A DNA stretch of 64,000 nucleotides, taken from the NCBI GenBank assembly GCA_958399925.1, contig CATXOC010000003.1:1-64000 (forward strand). The letters are read 5' to 3'. The position numbers and the translations under genes were made by a program. Below the pieces are notes generated by a model. That model made no database searches. It saw nothing but the letters and a program-made list of their open reading frames with translations, and had not been told where the DNA came from. Source of the DNA: an uncultured Candidatus Saccharibacteria bacterium. Its GTDB lineage: Bacteria > Patescibacteriota > Saccharimonadia > Saccharimonadales > Saccharimonadaceae. Every line of letters begins with the position of its first letter. The stretch's first letter is position 1. This document shows positions 25,028-35,836 of the stretch, in pieces.

Positions 25028-27361
25028 TTAACTACACTGGTTACTCTGGTGTGTCACGAACAATTGAACCATTAACACTGAGCAAACGCCCAATGCACTC
25101 GACACTAGAACTGTCGGCAGCGTAGATAAATCAAAGCTATATTCTAGATTGCCCGATGTTAGCGGAATAAATAGCAGAGCTACAAATAATAGAGAGCATC
25201 CTGCAATCAGCGCCAGCTTCCAGCCTTTAATCGGCCGCGACAGCACCACTAGAACTGCCATACCGATCAACATAGCAACCATCGACACGCTGGTACCAGC
25301 AGTGGCTAGCGACATGCCATGCCGATTAACAAGGTAGTACGTCACCATCATTGCGATTGCCTCAACCATACCCACAGGTATAGCAAAACGCAACACACGC
25401 ACGAGGAACCCTGGACGATAAATTCGCTTATTCGGCGCTAGCGCTAAGAAGAATGCCGGCATACCGATACTTAGCGCACTGATAACTGTCATCTGTGCTG
25501 GCAAAAGCGGATAGGTCAATCCTAATACCGTCACAGCTAGCGCCATCACCATTGAATAAACGTTCTTTATTACAAATAGGTTTGAAACTCGCTCAATGTT
25601 GGCGATGACCCGACGACCTTCACCTAACACAGCCGGCAAGTGCGAAAACTTATTATCCATCAGAACTACCTCAGCAACTGCTTTGGTTGCACTACTTCCG
25701 CTATCCATTGCAATCCCCAAATCGGCTTTCTTAAGCGCCAAGGCATCATTAACACCGTCTCCAGTCATTGCCACAACTCGCCCCTGCTGCTGTAAGACGT
25801 CGGCGATCTGGCGCTTCTGTCTAGGCTGAACGCGACCAAAGACATTGTGACTGCTAACAATCTCTAGAAATTCCTGTTTCTTCTTGTGCGATTTCTCAGG
25901 ATCAGGTAAGTCGCGGGCATCGAATATCTTAGCGTCAATGCCGACTGAGCTAGCCACTGCGCCCACTGTTACCGGCGAGTCACCCGAAATAACTTTAATA
26001 TCTACGCCTTGCTCTGCAAAGTACGTTAGAGTTTTTGCAGCATCAGAACGCACTCTTTCGGTTAGCACAACCAAGCAAAGTTGTTTGGTCTTAATCTTGC
26101 TAATTACAGCATGCTCGTCTGGCCACTTTTCCGACTCGGTCAGCACCAACACTCGTTTACCTTGCGCAGCCAGGCTTTGCGCCTGCTTTAAGACTTTAGA
26201 TTTCGCATTTAGAACAACCTCTGGCGCACCAAATATATATCGATGGCCATCGATCTCGATAGCACTCCATTTACGGGCGCTACTAAACGGCACTTCGTTG
26301 GCGAACTCTGCAATCGACTGATTATGATACGCAGCAGCAATAGCATTGTTGGTCGGCGACTGGGCGCGCGATGCAATTGTTGCTAAAACTCGGCTAATTT
26401 TTGACTCATTAACATCGTCAGATAGATAGATAGCATCGTCTAACTTCATGCTACCCTCGGTAATCGTACCAGTTTTATCTAGAAGCAACGTATCGACACG
26501 TGCCAAAGTCTCCACGGCTGGCAACTGTTGAATTAATACATGCTGTCGCGCTAGCTTAACCGCAGCCAGCATAAAAGCAGCACTGGTTAGCAGCACTAGT
26601 CCTTCTGGAATCATGCCCACTAATGCTGCTACGCCATGCACTACTGCAGTCTGCCAAGTCTGCCCATCCAAACGTAGCTGACCCCAAACTAGCAGTGGCG
26701 CTACAACTAACATTAGCCACGAAATCCACTTGAGCAGCTGATTTGTGCCAGCTACTAGCTCTGATGACGCACGCTTAAACTGCTTAGCCTCAGCGGAAAG
26801 CTTTGACGAATATGATTCAGTACCGACCTTGGTTGCACACATTACACCCTGCCCTGCGACTATAATAGAGCCCGACAACAATTTATCACCAGGATTTTTG
26901 ACGACTGGTTCAGATTCGCCAGTTAGCAAGCTCTCATCAACTTCCAGACCATTGCTCTGTATCACTTTACCATCAACAACAATCTGATCACCCAAGGTTA
27001 GAAAAACTAAATCGTCTTGTACGACCTTATTAGTCGCAATTTCTGTTTTCTCGCCATCACGAATTACCGTTACTTTAGGCTTAGCTAAAATCGATAGTCT
27101 ATCCAGCGTTCGCTTTGCAATTAGCTCTTGTACTACGCCAATTATAATATTGAGCAACATGGCAAAGAAGAATAGTGCGTTTAAGACGCTACGATCCGCC
27201 ACTACTACAATAATAGCCAGTACTAAAATTAACGCATTAAAGCGCGTGCAGATATTAGCGCGCAATATATCCAAAATCGAGCGTGAACTACTATCTGGCA
27301 TAGCGTTGACAGCTCCACGTTTAACGCGCTCTTCAACTTCTTTCGATGTCAATCCAATCAT
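25028..27361 (-). CDS. CtpE-like cation (Ca2+) P-type ATPase
   Basis: A 777-residue P-type ATPase. Phosphorylation motif DKTGTITEGSM, hinge MTGDGVNDALALKKADLGI, and dephosphorylation ESLLTGESEPV are all present. The helix-4 motif reads GMIPEGLVLLTSAAFMLAAV, as in actinobacterial CtpE rather than the PEGLP of SERCA-type pumps. CtpE imports Ca2+ needed for cell-envelope integrity, so calcium is the best guess. The start is placed at 27361 (MIGLTSKEVEERV) and not at 27379 because TATGAT (complement of 27368-27373) ends 6 nt upstream of it. It precedes the Mur ligase, suggesting an envelope-linked pair. Confidence 0.88.
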   Translation of the reverse strand: MIGLTSKEVEERVKRGAVNAMPDSSSRSILDILRANICTRFNALILVLAIIVVVADRSVLNALFFFAMLLNIIIGVVQELIAKRTLDRLSILAKPKVTVIRDGEKTEIATNKVVQDDLVFLTLGDQIVVDGKVIQSNGLEVDESLLTGESEPVVKNPGDKLLSGSIIVAGQGVMCATKVGTESYSSKLSAEAKQFKRASSELVAGTNQLLKWISWLMLVVAPLLVWGQLRLDGQTWQTAVVHGVAALVGMIPEGLVLLTSAAFMLAAVKLARQHVLIQQLPAVETLARVDTLLLDKTGTITEGSMKLDDAIYLSDDVNESKISRVLATIASRAQSPTNNAIAAAYHNQSIAEFANEVPFSSARKWSAIEIDGHRYIFGAPEVVLNAKSKVLKQAQSLAAQGKRVLVLTESEKWPDEHAVISKIKTKQLCLVVLTERVRSDAAKTLTYFAEQGVDIKVISGDSPVTVGAVASSVGIDAKIFDARDLPDPEKSHKKKQEFLEIVSSHNVFGRVQPRQKRQIADVLQQQGRVVAMTGDGVNDALALKKADLGIAMDSGSSATKAVAEVVLMDNKFSHLPAVLGEGRRVIANIERVSNLFVIKNVYSMVMALAVTVLGLTYPLLPAQMTVISALSIGMPAFFLALAPNKRIYRPGFLVRVLRFAIPVGMVEAIAMMVTYYLVNRHGMSLATAGTSVSMVAMLIGMAVLVVLSRPIKGWKLALIAGCSLLFVALLFIPLTSGNLEYSFDLSTLPTVLVSSALGVCSVLMVQLFVTHQSNQCS

Positions 27362-27421
27362 ACGTATATCATACCGCATAAAAGTTTCTCTTGGCTGAAG
27401 AGAAAACTAATGAATAATATC

Positions 27422-27498
27422 TGGTGGAGTAGATCGGACTTGAACCGACCACCTCAGCAATGCGAATGCTGCGCTCTAGCCAGATGAGCTACTACCCC
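27422..27498 (-). tRNA. tRNA-Ala (CGC)
   Basis: Minus-strand cloverleaf with acceptor GGGGTAG/CTACTCC containing the G3-U70 pair diagnostic for alanine. Anticodon stem CAGCA/TGCTG, loop TTCGCAT, anticodon CGC. Discriminator A and an encoded CCA. The presence of a dedicated CGC isoacceptor reading GCG is notable for a small genome. Confidence 0.95.
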
Positions 27499-27530
27499 AT
27501 GACTTCATATAGTATATCGTAAATCACACA

Positions 27531-27654
27531 AAATTAAAACCCGCCGGAGAAGCACGCGGGTTAAGTCATTTTAGCTGTTGCGCGCCCACCCTGGGGCTAT
27601 CACGTGTTTGTTTTTGTTGTGTTCAGACGGTCTAACCCCGTCTGCGCACCAGCT
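27531..27654 (-). ncRNA. Candidate structured RNA downstream of ligA
   Basis: Directly after the ligA stop codon the minus strand has TATAAA (complement of 27659-27664) and then a structured stretch ending in an intrinsic terminator. AGCTG-G-TGCGC (27654-27644) pairs with GCGCA-A-CAGCT (27583-27573), a 10-bp closing helix with one mismatch. Inside are the hairpin GACGG/CCGTC (27626-27642) and a CCCA/TGGG hairpin, linked by an A/C-rich single strand. AACCCGC/GCGGGTT (27538-27562) plus TTTTAATTTTG ends it just upstream of tRNA-Ala. No coding potential. Alternatives are a structured ligA 3'UTR. I do not recognise an RNA family. Confidence 0.55.
27538..27562 (-). terminator. Intrinsic terminator after ligA / the structured RNA
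   Basis: AACCCGC pairs with GCGGGTT over an 11-nt loop, followed on the minus strand by TTAATTTTG. It separates the ligA-side transcript from tRNA-Ala. Confidence 0.75.
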
Positions 27655-27670
27655 ACTATTTATATTACCA

Positions 27671-29719
<2,049 letters not shown>

Positions 29720-31027
29720 TTAAACCCTCATTTCTCGATAAGCTTCTTGCAGTACATTTAGCATAGCACTGTAATTACTAGGGTTAGCCTGACGATTTTT
29801 CGTATACATGTATAGCATATTATCGGCCACTTCAATATTAATTTCAAATGGCGCAGACACTAGCTTTTCCATAAATGTCGGGTTTAACAATTCAAAACTA
29901 GTAGCCTTTTCGGTCGATGAAGCAAATACCTCAAATTTATCATTGAATTGCCCCCATTCCGTCTCCAGTTTTGTTAAATTACGTGGCTTTGCGCTAAATA
30001 GCTTCTTTCTTCGCACTAGAATGTCACCATAATCGCGATCCACTGCCACCTGGGCAACTAGATAACTGATCGCCTGGTCGTTATATGTGACGTTAGGATT
30101 AGGTGTATAGGTATACAGCTGGAAAATCGTTTCATCTGGTTTGAAACTGCTATTAGTCGACTCTAGTCGACCAATTACATGGTTATTGATGTCACTAGTG
30201 CCAAATTTGCCCTTACCAAATAGCTGTCCTGCCTGTGGCAATAACAACCAGCCCCAATCCAACGAATAGAAGTAACCGTTTTGGTTGGCAAACTGCTCTA
30301 AGCTACCCTCGTACGTCCAGCCAGCTGCAGTGGAGTTGTCAATGCCATCTAGGTAATACTTACCGTCACTACCCTTAACAAATTTATAGTACTGGGTCAT
30401 CCGGACATTTTGTGTAAACAATGGCTGCCTTAGCCCGCCGTCACGCATATCATTAGTAATATCAGTAGCTGAAATATTCAGTGCAGCAGTGTAGCCTGTA
30501 CTATAATCTTGTTTCTTGAGTACAGAACAATATCTAACATTAATATCATCAACCTGATTTTGCCTTTTAGCCAGTCGCATCGCTCCCATCATTAGCTCAT
30601 TATGCTGATAATAATGATCGGTCATGTATGTACGCATGTTAGCCAAATTAAACGCCGACCAGTCTTTCTGATATTGGATAAATATATTTTTAGCATAGTT
30701 AGCTAACGGTGCCGTTATTGGATTATTATCTAAAGCTTTATACGACTTAAGCGTTTTCTTCGAAGCTGAGTATATTACTGAGTATATTACTAAGCATATC
30801 CCCCAAAATACAATTACACTAAGCCCGAAAGCACAGAACGCAGAAAAAAAGTCACTCAATGGCGTCCCATCAGAGCCGCCATCAGAGCCCGAGCTAGAAT
30901 AGCTACTCGAGCTAGAAGAAAAACTACTACCTCCACCGCCACTAGACGAGCCTCCACCGCCCGCCAGTGCTATCTGGCCTTGCCCTATATTCTGCGTATT
31001 GTAATTAGTTTGTTCTAGGTAACTCAC
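29720..31027 (-). CDS. Membrane-anchored Tim44-like domain protein with Ser/Gly-rich N-terminus
   Basis: A 435-residue protein. The first ~55 residues are Gly/Ser runs (GGGGSSSGGGGSSFSSSSSS), followed by one or two hydrophobic helices (SAFCAFGLSVIVFWGICLVI) and a Tim44-like domain of about residues 110-230 (NLANMRTYMTDHYYQHNELM, RYCSVLKKQDYSTGY, YKFVKGSDGKYYLDGI). A second, unassigned domain occupies the last 200 residues. Tim44-like domains act in protein-import or membrane scaffolds; the bacterial role is unknown. The GTG start overlaps the upstream stop codon (GTGA), so it is coupled to the polytopic membrane gene and lies in one operon with htpX and lemA. Confidence 0.75.
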   Translation of the reverse strand: MSYLEQTNYNTQNIGQGQIALAGGGGSSSGGGGSSFSSSSSSYSSSGSDGGSDGTPLSDFFSAFCAFGLSVIVFWGICLVIYSVIYSASKKTLKSYKALDNNPITAPLANYAKNIFIQYQKDWSAFNLANMRTYMTDHYYQHNELMMGAMRLAKRQNQVDDINVRYCSVLKKQDYSTGYTAALNISATDITNDMRDGGLRQPLFTQNVRMTQYYKFVKGSDGKYYLDGIDNSTAAGWTYEGSLEQFANQNGYFYSLDWGWLLLPQAGQLFGKGKFGTSDINNHVIGRLESTNSSFKPDETIFQLYTYTPNPNVTYNDQAISYLVAQVAVDRDYGDILVRRKKLFSAKPRNLTKLETEWGQFNDKFEVFASSTEKATSFELLNPTFMEKLVSAPFEINIEVADNMLYMYTKNRQANPSNYSAMLNVLQEAYREMRV

Positions 31028-32325
31028 TTGTCACTGCTCCTTATTTTGCGGAAACGCTCTCTTAGCGGTACCTTTGGTTGCCGTGGCGGAATCGGTGTAG
31101 GATCGTCGACAATATGCCGATATAACAAGTACAGATAGCAAGTACACCACAGAATTGATACTGTAGACAACGCCAAAACCGCCCATGACACCAATGGTAC
31201 AGATAATTTAACCGATGAGTCTAGAATGATGATTGGTAGTAAGATTACTAGCCACACGACAACTAGTGGCAATAGCATAACTAGCACCCGCCACAAGATT
31301 TGCATGCGTCGACCGATAATTAAATCGCCCGCGCGCGAATATGCTCGCATTGGATACATACCCGGTAAGGTTACAATTGGGATAGCCATAATGGTAGACA
31401 TCATCCAATAGAGACTCATCACTGCTACTATAGCTAGCGCACACCACGCAGCCATATTGCCAATATTTATACCAGCATCTATTACACCAACAGAAGCCAT
31501 GGACTGATACACAAACAGCCCCAGGCCTAACGGAATTACTTGGACGCCTAGCAGTAGCAATAACACAAACAAGCTTATTACCGGCGCGCCGCCGTTATAC
31601 AAACCATCGCGCAACTTTACATTGTTATGGCCATTCAACAGTTCACGCATTAGCCAAATTAGTGCCAATGCACCATACACCAACAGCAATACCGCAATTA
31701 CCGAATTCGCTGTATCCAATTCGCCACTGCCGAACATTGCCTTTGCCATCAAGGTTGGCCACTTTGTCCAATCATCAAATTTTGCGCTCTCCAGCGAGCT
31801 CTTCAATGCATCAAAACTCGATTGACTAACACCCACAATCAAAATACTCAAGACCATATATAGGGCAGTAAATTTCAAAAATAGCCTGCGATGATCCCAG
31901 ATAAAGCACCAGACTTCACCAATGAAACTAAAATAGCCACGCATCTTAATACCGCGCCGAACACTACCAGCCGGAGTCAGATAAAAGCTGCGATTAGGGC
32001 GCCGTGCTTGATAGTCCTTTTTACGAACAATAATCTTTCGCCAAAGCACTTTTATACAGCGACCGAGCGCAAACAGTGGCGACAACAAGTAGTATAACCA
32101 GGAAACTCTTTTGTATAACTTAGACTTAGCACGCCGGTCAAGCTCAGCGTTATAGCGCTTTTCTTCACGCTTTAACTTGCTCGCTAAACGCTCGCTACGG
32201 CGCGTCGTATTATCGTGCAGACGCTCCTCGTTCTGAATAGCCGCCATCTGCAAGCTACGCCGACGATTAACTAGCCGCTTCATTCGGCGCGATGCTTCTA
32301 CCTGATTATTAACCCTTGCCGCCAT
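31024..32325 (-). CDS. Polytopic membrane protein with basic coiled N-terminus
   Basis: A 433-residue protein I do not recognise. The first ~60 residues are Arg/Glu-rich and helical (MAARVNNQVEASRRMKRLVN and ERLASKLKREEKRYNAELD); then come a short membrane hairpin and six further hydrophobic segments between about residues 145 and 410. GNMAAWCALAIVAVMSLYW and LPGMYPMRAYSRAGDLI segments recall transport-associated membrane families without a specific match. It follows htpX by 9 bp and overlaps the Tim44-like gene by 4 bp, so the two probably form a membrane complex (inference). Confidence 0.7.
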   Translation of the reverse strand: MAARVNNQVEASRRMKRLVNRRRSLQMAAIQNEERLHDNTTRRSERLASKLKREEKRYNAELDRRAKSKLYKRVSWLYYLLSPLFALGRCIKVLWRKIIVRKKDYQARRPNRSFYLTPAGSVRRGIKMRGYFSFIGEVWCFIWDHRRLFLKFTALYMVLSILIVGVSQSSFDALKSSLESAKFDDWTKWPTLMAKAMFGSGELDTANSVIAVLLLVYGALALIWLMRELLNGHNNVKLRDGLYNGGAPVISLFVLLLLLGVQVIPLGLGLFVYQSMASVGVIDAGINIGNMAAWCALAIVAVMSLYWMMSTIMAIPIVTLPGMYPMRAYSRAGDLIIGRRMQILWRVLVMLLPLVVVWLVILLPIIILDSSVKLSVPLVSWAVLALSTVSILWCTCYLYLLYRHIVDDPTPIPPRQPKVPLRERFRKIRSSDK

Positions 32326-32334
32326 ATAATCATC

Positions 32335-33213
32335 CTACATCTTGTTAACGCTCGCCCTTAGCCTTGCAATACGATCATCTAGTGGTGGGTGTGTACTAAA
32401 CAGTTTACCAAAAGAACCTTTACTCAACGGGTTAGTAAAATATAGGTGCGCCATTGCCGTATTCTGGTTCTTCATGGGTTGCTGATTGCCCTTTAGCTTT
32501 TCTAGAGCATCTGCCAATGCTTCGGGGTCGCGTGTAGTCAAAGCCCCAGAGGCATCAGCTAAATATTCGCGTTGCCGCGATACAGCCAAACGAATCAAAG
32601 CAGCAAGTATCGGGGCTACGATTGCAGCAATTAAACCAATTAGCGAGAATGCCGCATTAGAATCTTTGTTATCTCGATCGCTACCAATCCACGTTAGTCT
32701 AATCAAGATATCGCATATCATACCAATTGCCGCCGTTAAGCCAAAGACTATCATATTAACACGAATGTCGTAATTCTTAACGTGTGACATCTCGTGCGCC
32801 ATTACTGCAGTCAGCTCGCGCTTGTCCATTAACTGTATTATGCCAGTCGTAGCTGCCACGTACGCATGCTGCGGATCACGTCCAGTCGCAAATGCGTTAG
32901 GTGCTGGATCGTCGATAATAAACACGCGTGGCATCGGCAAGCCATCAGTAATAGCTAAATTTTCAACAATATTCCATAGATAGGGGTTATCAGAGCGTTG
33001 AATCTCTCTACCACCGGCAATCGTCATAGCCATTTTACTAGCGGCAAAATATTCAAAAACTGCATAAATAATCGACACGACTATGACAGTCGCTGTAATC
33101 TTATAGTCGTCAAACCTCATACCAATGATACAACCCAAGGCAGCAAGAAGCAGCAGAAACACCGCCATAATAATGACGGTATTTCGCTTGTTAGCAGCAA
33201 TGTTGCTATACAT
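32335..33213 (-). CDS. htpX: Membrane zinc metalloprotease HtpX
   Basis: A 292-residue M48-family protease degrading misfolded membrane proteins. Two N-terminal helices precede the catalytic AVMAHEMSHVKNYDIR (HExxH), the third zinc ligand lies in REYLADASGALTTRDP, and a second pair of helices sits between (VFGLTAAIGMICDI, SLIGLIAAIVAPILAAL). PRVFIIDDPAPNAFATG is the conserved pre-catalytic motif. TATAGT (complement of 33220-33225) lies 6 nt before the ATG, predicting an internal leaderless start although lemA is 21 bp upstream. The lemA-htpX order is a recurrent bacterial pairing. Confidence 0.95.
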   Translation of the reverse strand: MYSNIAANKRNTVIIMAVFLLLLAALGCIIGMRFDDYKITATVIVVSIIYAVFEYFAASKMAMTIAGGREIQRSDNPYLWNIVENLAITDGLPMPRVFIIDDPAPNAFATGRDPQHAYVAATTGIIQLMDKRELTAVMAHEMSHVKNYDIRVNMIVFGLTAAIGMICDILIRLTWIGSDRDNKDSNAAFSLIGLIAAIVAPILAALIRLAVSRQREYLADASGALTTRDPEALADALEKLKGNQQPMKNQNTAMAHLYFTNPLSKGSFGKLFSTHPPLDDRIARLRASVNKM

Positions 33214-33234
33214 CTACCTACTATACCTCGATAG

Positions 33235-33810
33235 TTAGAATTTTACCTGAGGCGCCTGCTCGACAGCCGCACGATCTTCAACCTCGAAGAACTCGCGCTC
33301 GCGGAAGCCAAACATACCCGCGATAATATTATCTGGAAATGTCTGAATCTTAGTGTTTAGGTCGCGCACACCACCGTTATAGAAGCGACGTGATGCCTGA
33401 ATCTTGTCTTCGGTGTCAGTAATCTCTGACTGTAGCTGTTGGAAGTTAGCTGATGCTTGTAGTGCTGGGTATGACTCGGAAACTGCGAACAACGACTTCA
33501 GAGCACCTTCAAACACGTTTTCAGCCTTAGCTGTTGCAGCTGGACCTTGCTGAGTGGCAGACATAACAGCCGAACGAGCTGCTGCTACGTTTTCAAATAC
33601 CTGTTGCTCGTGCGTCGCATAGCCCTTTACTGTTTCGACTAAGTTTGGAATTAAATCAGCACGACGCTTCAGCTGCACTGTAATATCACTCCACGCTTCG
33701 TCTACACGCATACGTAGTTTAACTAGCGAGTTATAAACACCGACAATCGCTGCAGTTATAATCAGTATTACCGCAACAATTACGATTATCACAATTGCCC
33801 ATACTGGCAT
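33235..33810 (-). CDS. lemA: LemA family protein
   Basis: A 191-residue protein with an N-terminal membrane helix and a long helical bundle outside. Family hallmarks are [39 protein letters not shown] and [20 protein letters not shown]. Function is unclear in bacteria; LemA proteins are commonly linked with HtpX and stress of the cell envelope. A strong AAGGAGGG ribosome binding site shows SD-led initiation. First gene of the lemA-htpX-membrane-Tim44 cluster. Confidence 0.95.
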   Translation of the reverse strand: MPVWAIVIIVIVAVILIITAAIVGVYNSLVKLRMRVDEAWSDITVQLKRRADLIPNLVETVKGYATHEQQVFENVAAARSAVMSATQQGPAATAKAENVFEGALKSLFAVSESYPALQASANFQQLQSEITDTEDKIQASRRFYNGGVRDLNTKIQTFPDNIIAGMFGFREREFFEVEDRAAVEQAPQVKF

Positions 33811-33947
33811 CTTATACCCTCCTTGATTAGTTTATTACACGTATCATTTTAGCAATTCACCCGAACCTTGACAATAGAAAGACACCTACACCACACAAGT
33901 GTTACTATTTTTGCTGATTTAGCCAACTGCTGATAGAATATTATCGA

Positions 33948-34034
33948 GCGCGCGTGCTGGAATCGGTAGACAGGCATGCTTGAGGTGCATGTGCCATCCG
34001 TGGCGTGGAAGTTCAAGTCTTCTCGCGCGCACCA
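33948..34034 (+). tRNA. tRNA-Leu (GAG)
   Basis: Class II tRNA with a long variable arm. Acceptor GCGCGCG/CGCGCGC, anticodon stem CATGC/GCATG enclosing TTGAGGT with anticodon GAG, T arm containing GTTCAAGTC, discriminator A and encoded CCA. A TAGAAT -10-like box lies at about 33934-33939. The only plus-strand gene between lemA and the two-component system. Confidence 0.95.
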
Positions 34035-34054
34035 AATATTATTTTTAGGTGCAA

Positions 34055-35020
34055 CTAGAAATTAACAGTAAAGGTTGCACCCTTATTTTTATTATTCTTA
34101 GCCGACAGTCGCATGCTCATTTGACGCGCCAGACGCTTAGCCAAGCTAAGACCCAAGCCATAGCCCTCGGAATGACGTGACTGATCTGATCGATAGAAGC
34201 GATCGAATATCTTTGGCAAATCTTTTCTAGCTATACCTTCACCTTGATCACTGACCGATAACAGCTTACCTGGTCGTCCACTAATCGTTATAACACTACC
34301 CTTTGGTGAATATTTAATAGCGTTGTCCAGATAGATTACAAGTATCTCAGCCAGAGCGTCTTCATTGGCGTAAACCATAAATGATGTAATTTCGTTTTTA
34401 ATCGCAATATCTTTAGCCTCGGCCGCCTTAGTCACACGATCAATCGCTTCGCACACAACAGGCAAAATATCTATATCGCTAAGCTCTATATTCTCGACTC
34501 GATTTAGCTTCAGCAGAGCATTGGTCATATCGCTTAACTTGCCCACTTCCTCTAGATTGCTCTTGACTTGCTCTCTATAGTCCTCTTCGGTCGCTTCCTT
34601 ATCGCGTAGCAAAACCTCGTTCTCCATTTGCATGGAGGCTAGCGGCGTGCGTAGCTCATGGCTGGCATCAGAAACAAAGCGTGATTCTTCTAGCATTGCC
34701 CGCTCAATTGGACGCAACGTCCAACGCGCTAAGAAGTACGAACTAGCCAGTCCAACCGCCAGTACAGCCATATTGATCATCACCAACGACACGACCACGC
34801 GACCCTCGGCACTATCAGCCCGTATCTTATAGACCTCAATAAAGTCATCACTCAAGCGATACTCCACAAAGGCTCGCGGTACGTGGTCAAATGGCCGATG
34901 CATTTCGCCCACTACTACCGAGCCAACGAAAATTGAAAAGCCCAGTGATATGAGCATTAGCACGCCAGTATAGGCTGCCATCAATTTAACAGTTGCTTTG
35001 TCGAACAATTTCAACTTCAT
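34055..35020 (-). CDS. Two-component sensor histidine kinase
   Basis: A 321-residue kinase. Two membrane helices (about residues 12-36 and 75-98) flank a short ~38-residue outside loop, so the stimulus is likely sensed in or near the membrane. The HisKA domain has DASHELRTPLASM with His121 as phosphoacceptor; HATPase motifs are N (LVIYLDNAIKYSPKG), G1 (LSVSDQGEGIA), F (IFDRFYRSD) and G2 (GYGLGLSLAKRLA). It follows the response regulator by 24 bp and converges on tRNA-Leu. No HAMP domain is present between the helix and HisKA. Stimulus unknown. Confidence 0.93.
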   Translation of the reverse strand: MKLKLFDKATVKLMAAYTGVLMLISLGFSIFVGSVVVGEMHRPFDHVPRAFVEYRLSDDFIEVYKIRADSAEGRVVVSLVMINMAVLAVGLASSYFLARWTLRPIERAMLEESRFVSDASHELRTPLASMQMENEVLLRDKEATEEDYREQVKSNLEEVGKLSDMTNALLKLNRVENIELSDIDILPVVCEAIDRVTKAAEAKDIAIKNEITSFMVYANEDALAEILVIYLDNAIKYSPKGSVITISGRPGKLLSVSDQGEGIARKDLPKIFDRFYRSDQSRHSEGYGLGLSLAKRLARQMSMRLSAKNNKNKGATFTVNF

Positions 35021-35044
35021 AGCTACCCCACCGCCGTTATATGG

Positions 35045-35725
35045 CTAGTCCTCACTCTCCTCAATACGATAACCGAAGCCACGTAGAGTGTGAATCAACG
35101 ACACACCCTTAAACGGCTTGTCAACCTTACGACGCAGTGATCCAATATAAGCCTCTACTGTATTAGGTAAAATATCGGCATCAAAGTCCCATACGTGGCC
35201 AATAATTTTATCCTTACTAAGAGTATGACCAGCATTACGCATCATATACTCTAATAACGCATATTCAGTTGATGTTAGCTTAATCCTCTTACCACTACGA
35301 CGCACTTCTAAGCGCGAAGTATCCATAGTTAAATCTGCCACCTTCAATACTGTATCAACAGTTTCAGTCGGACGACGCATTAGCGCCCGCATCCGCGCCA
35401 GCAGCTCTTCGAAGCTAAATGGCTTCACCATATAGTCATCAGCACCAGCATTTAAACCTTCTATGCGATTGCGGATTTGACCCTTTGCAGTCAGGATAAT
35501 AATCGGCGTGTTAATTCCAGCTTTGCGAACCTCTTTAACAATCTCTACACCTTCTTTACCTGGTAACATACGATCAATCACCATAATGTCATATTCACCA
35601 TGCAATGCCGACGACAAACCAGTGTCTCCATCATTGCAAACTTCCACCGAATAGTTTTCTTGCCGCAAACCACGACGCAGAGCATTGGCAATTTTTAGCT
35701 CGTCTTCAATTAGCAGAACTTTCAT
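35045..35725 (-). CDS. OmpR/PhoB-type response regulator
   Basis: A 226-residue regulator. The receiver domain has the acidic pair LLIEDE, the phospho-acceptor Asp52 in IMVIDRMLPGKEG and the conserved Lys in ILTAKGQ; the winged-helix DNA-binding domain follows from about residue 130 (TSTEYALLEYMMRNAGHTLS, SLRRKVDKPF, RGFGYRIEE). I start at 35725 (MKVLLIEDE) because AGGAGG precedes it directly; the longer frame to 35749 adds eight residues not typical of the family. It is the first gene of the two-component operon. Confidence 0.95.
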   Translation of the reverse strand: MKVLLIEDELKIANALRRGLRQENYSVEVCNDGDTGLSSALHGEYDIMVIDRMLPGKEGVEIVKEVRKAGINTPIIILTAKGQIRNRIEGLNAGADDYMVKPFSFEELLARMRALMRRPTETVDTVLKVADLTMDTSRLEVRRSGKRIKLTSTEYALLEYMMRNAGHTLSKDKIIGHVWDFDADILPNTVEAYIGSLRRKVDKPFKGVSLIHTLRGFGYRIEESED

Positions 35726-35836
35726 AATTCCTCCTATGTTTATACCCATATTTTTACACCCCGCCCTGAATCGTTTCTGAAGAATGATTGTGTGTTTTTA
35801 GTATACTATACTTTATGAAAGCTAGCGCCCTTGATT

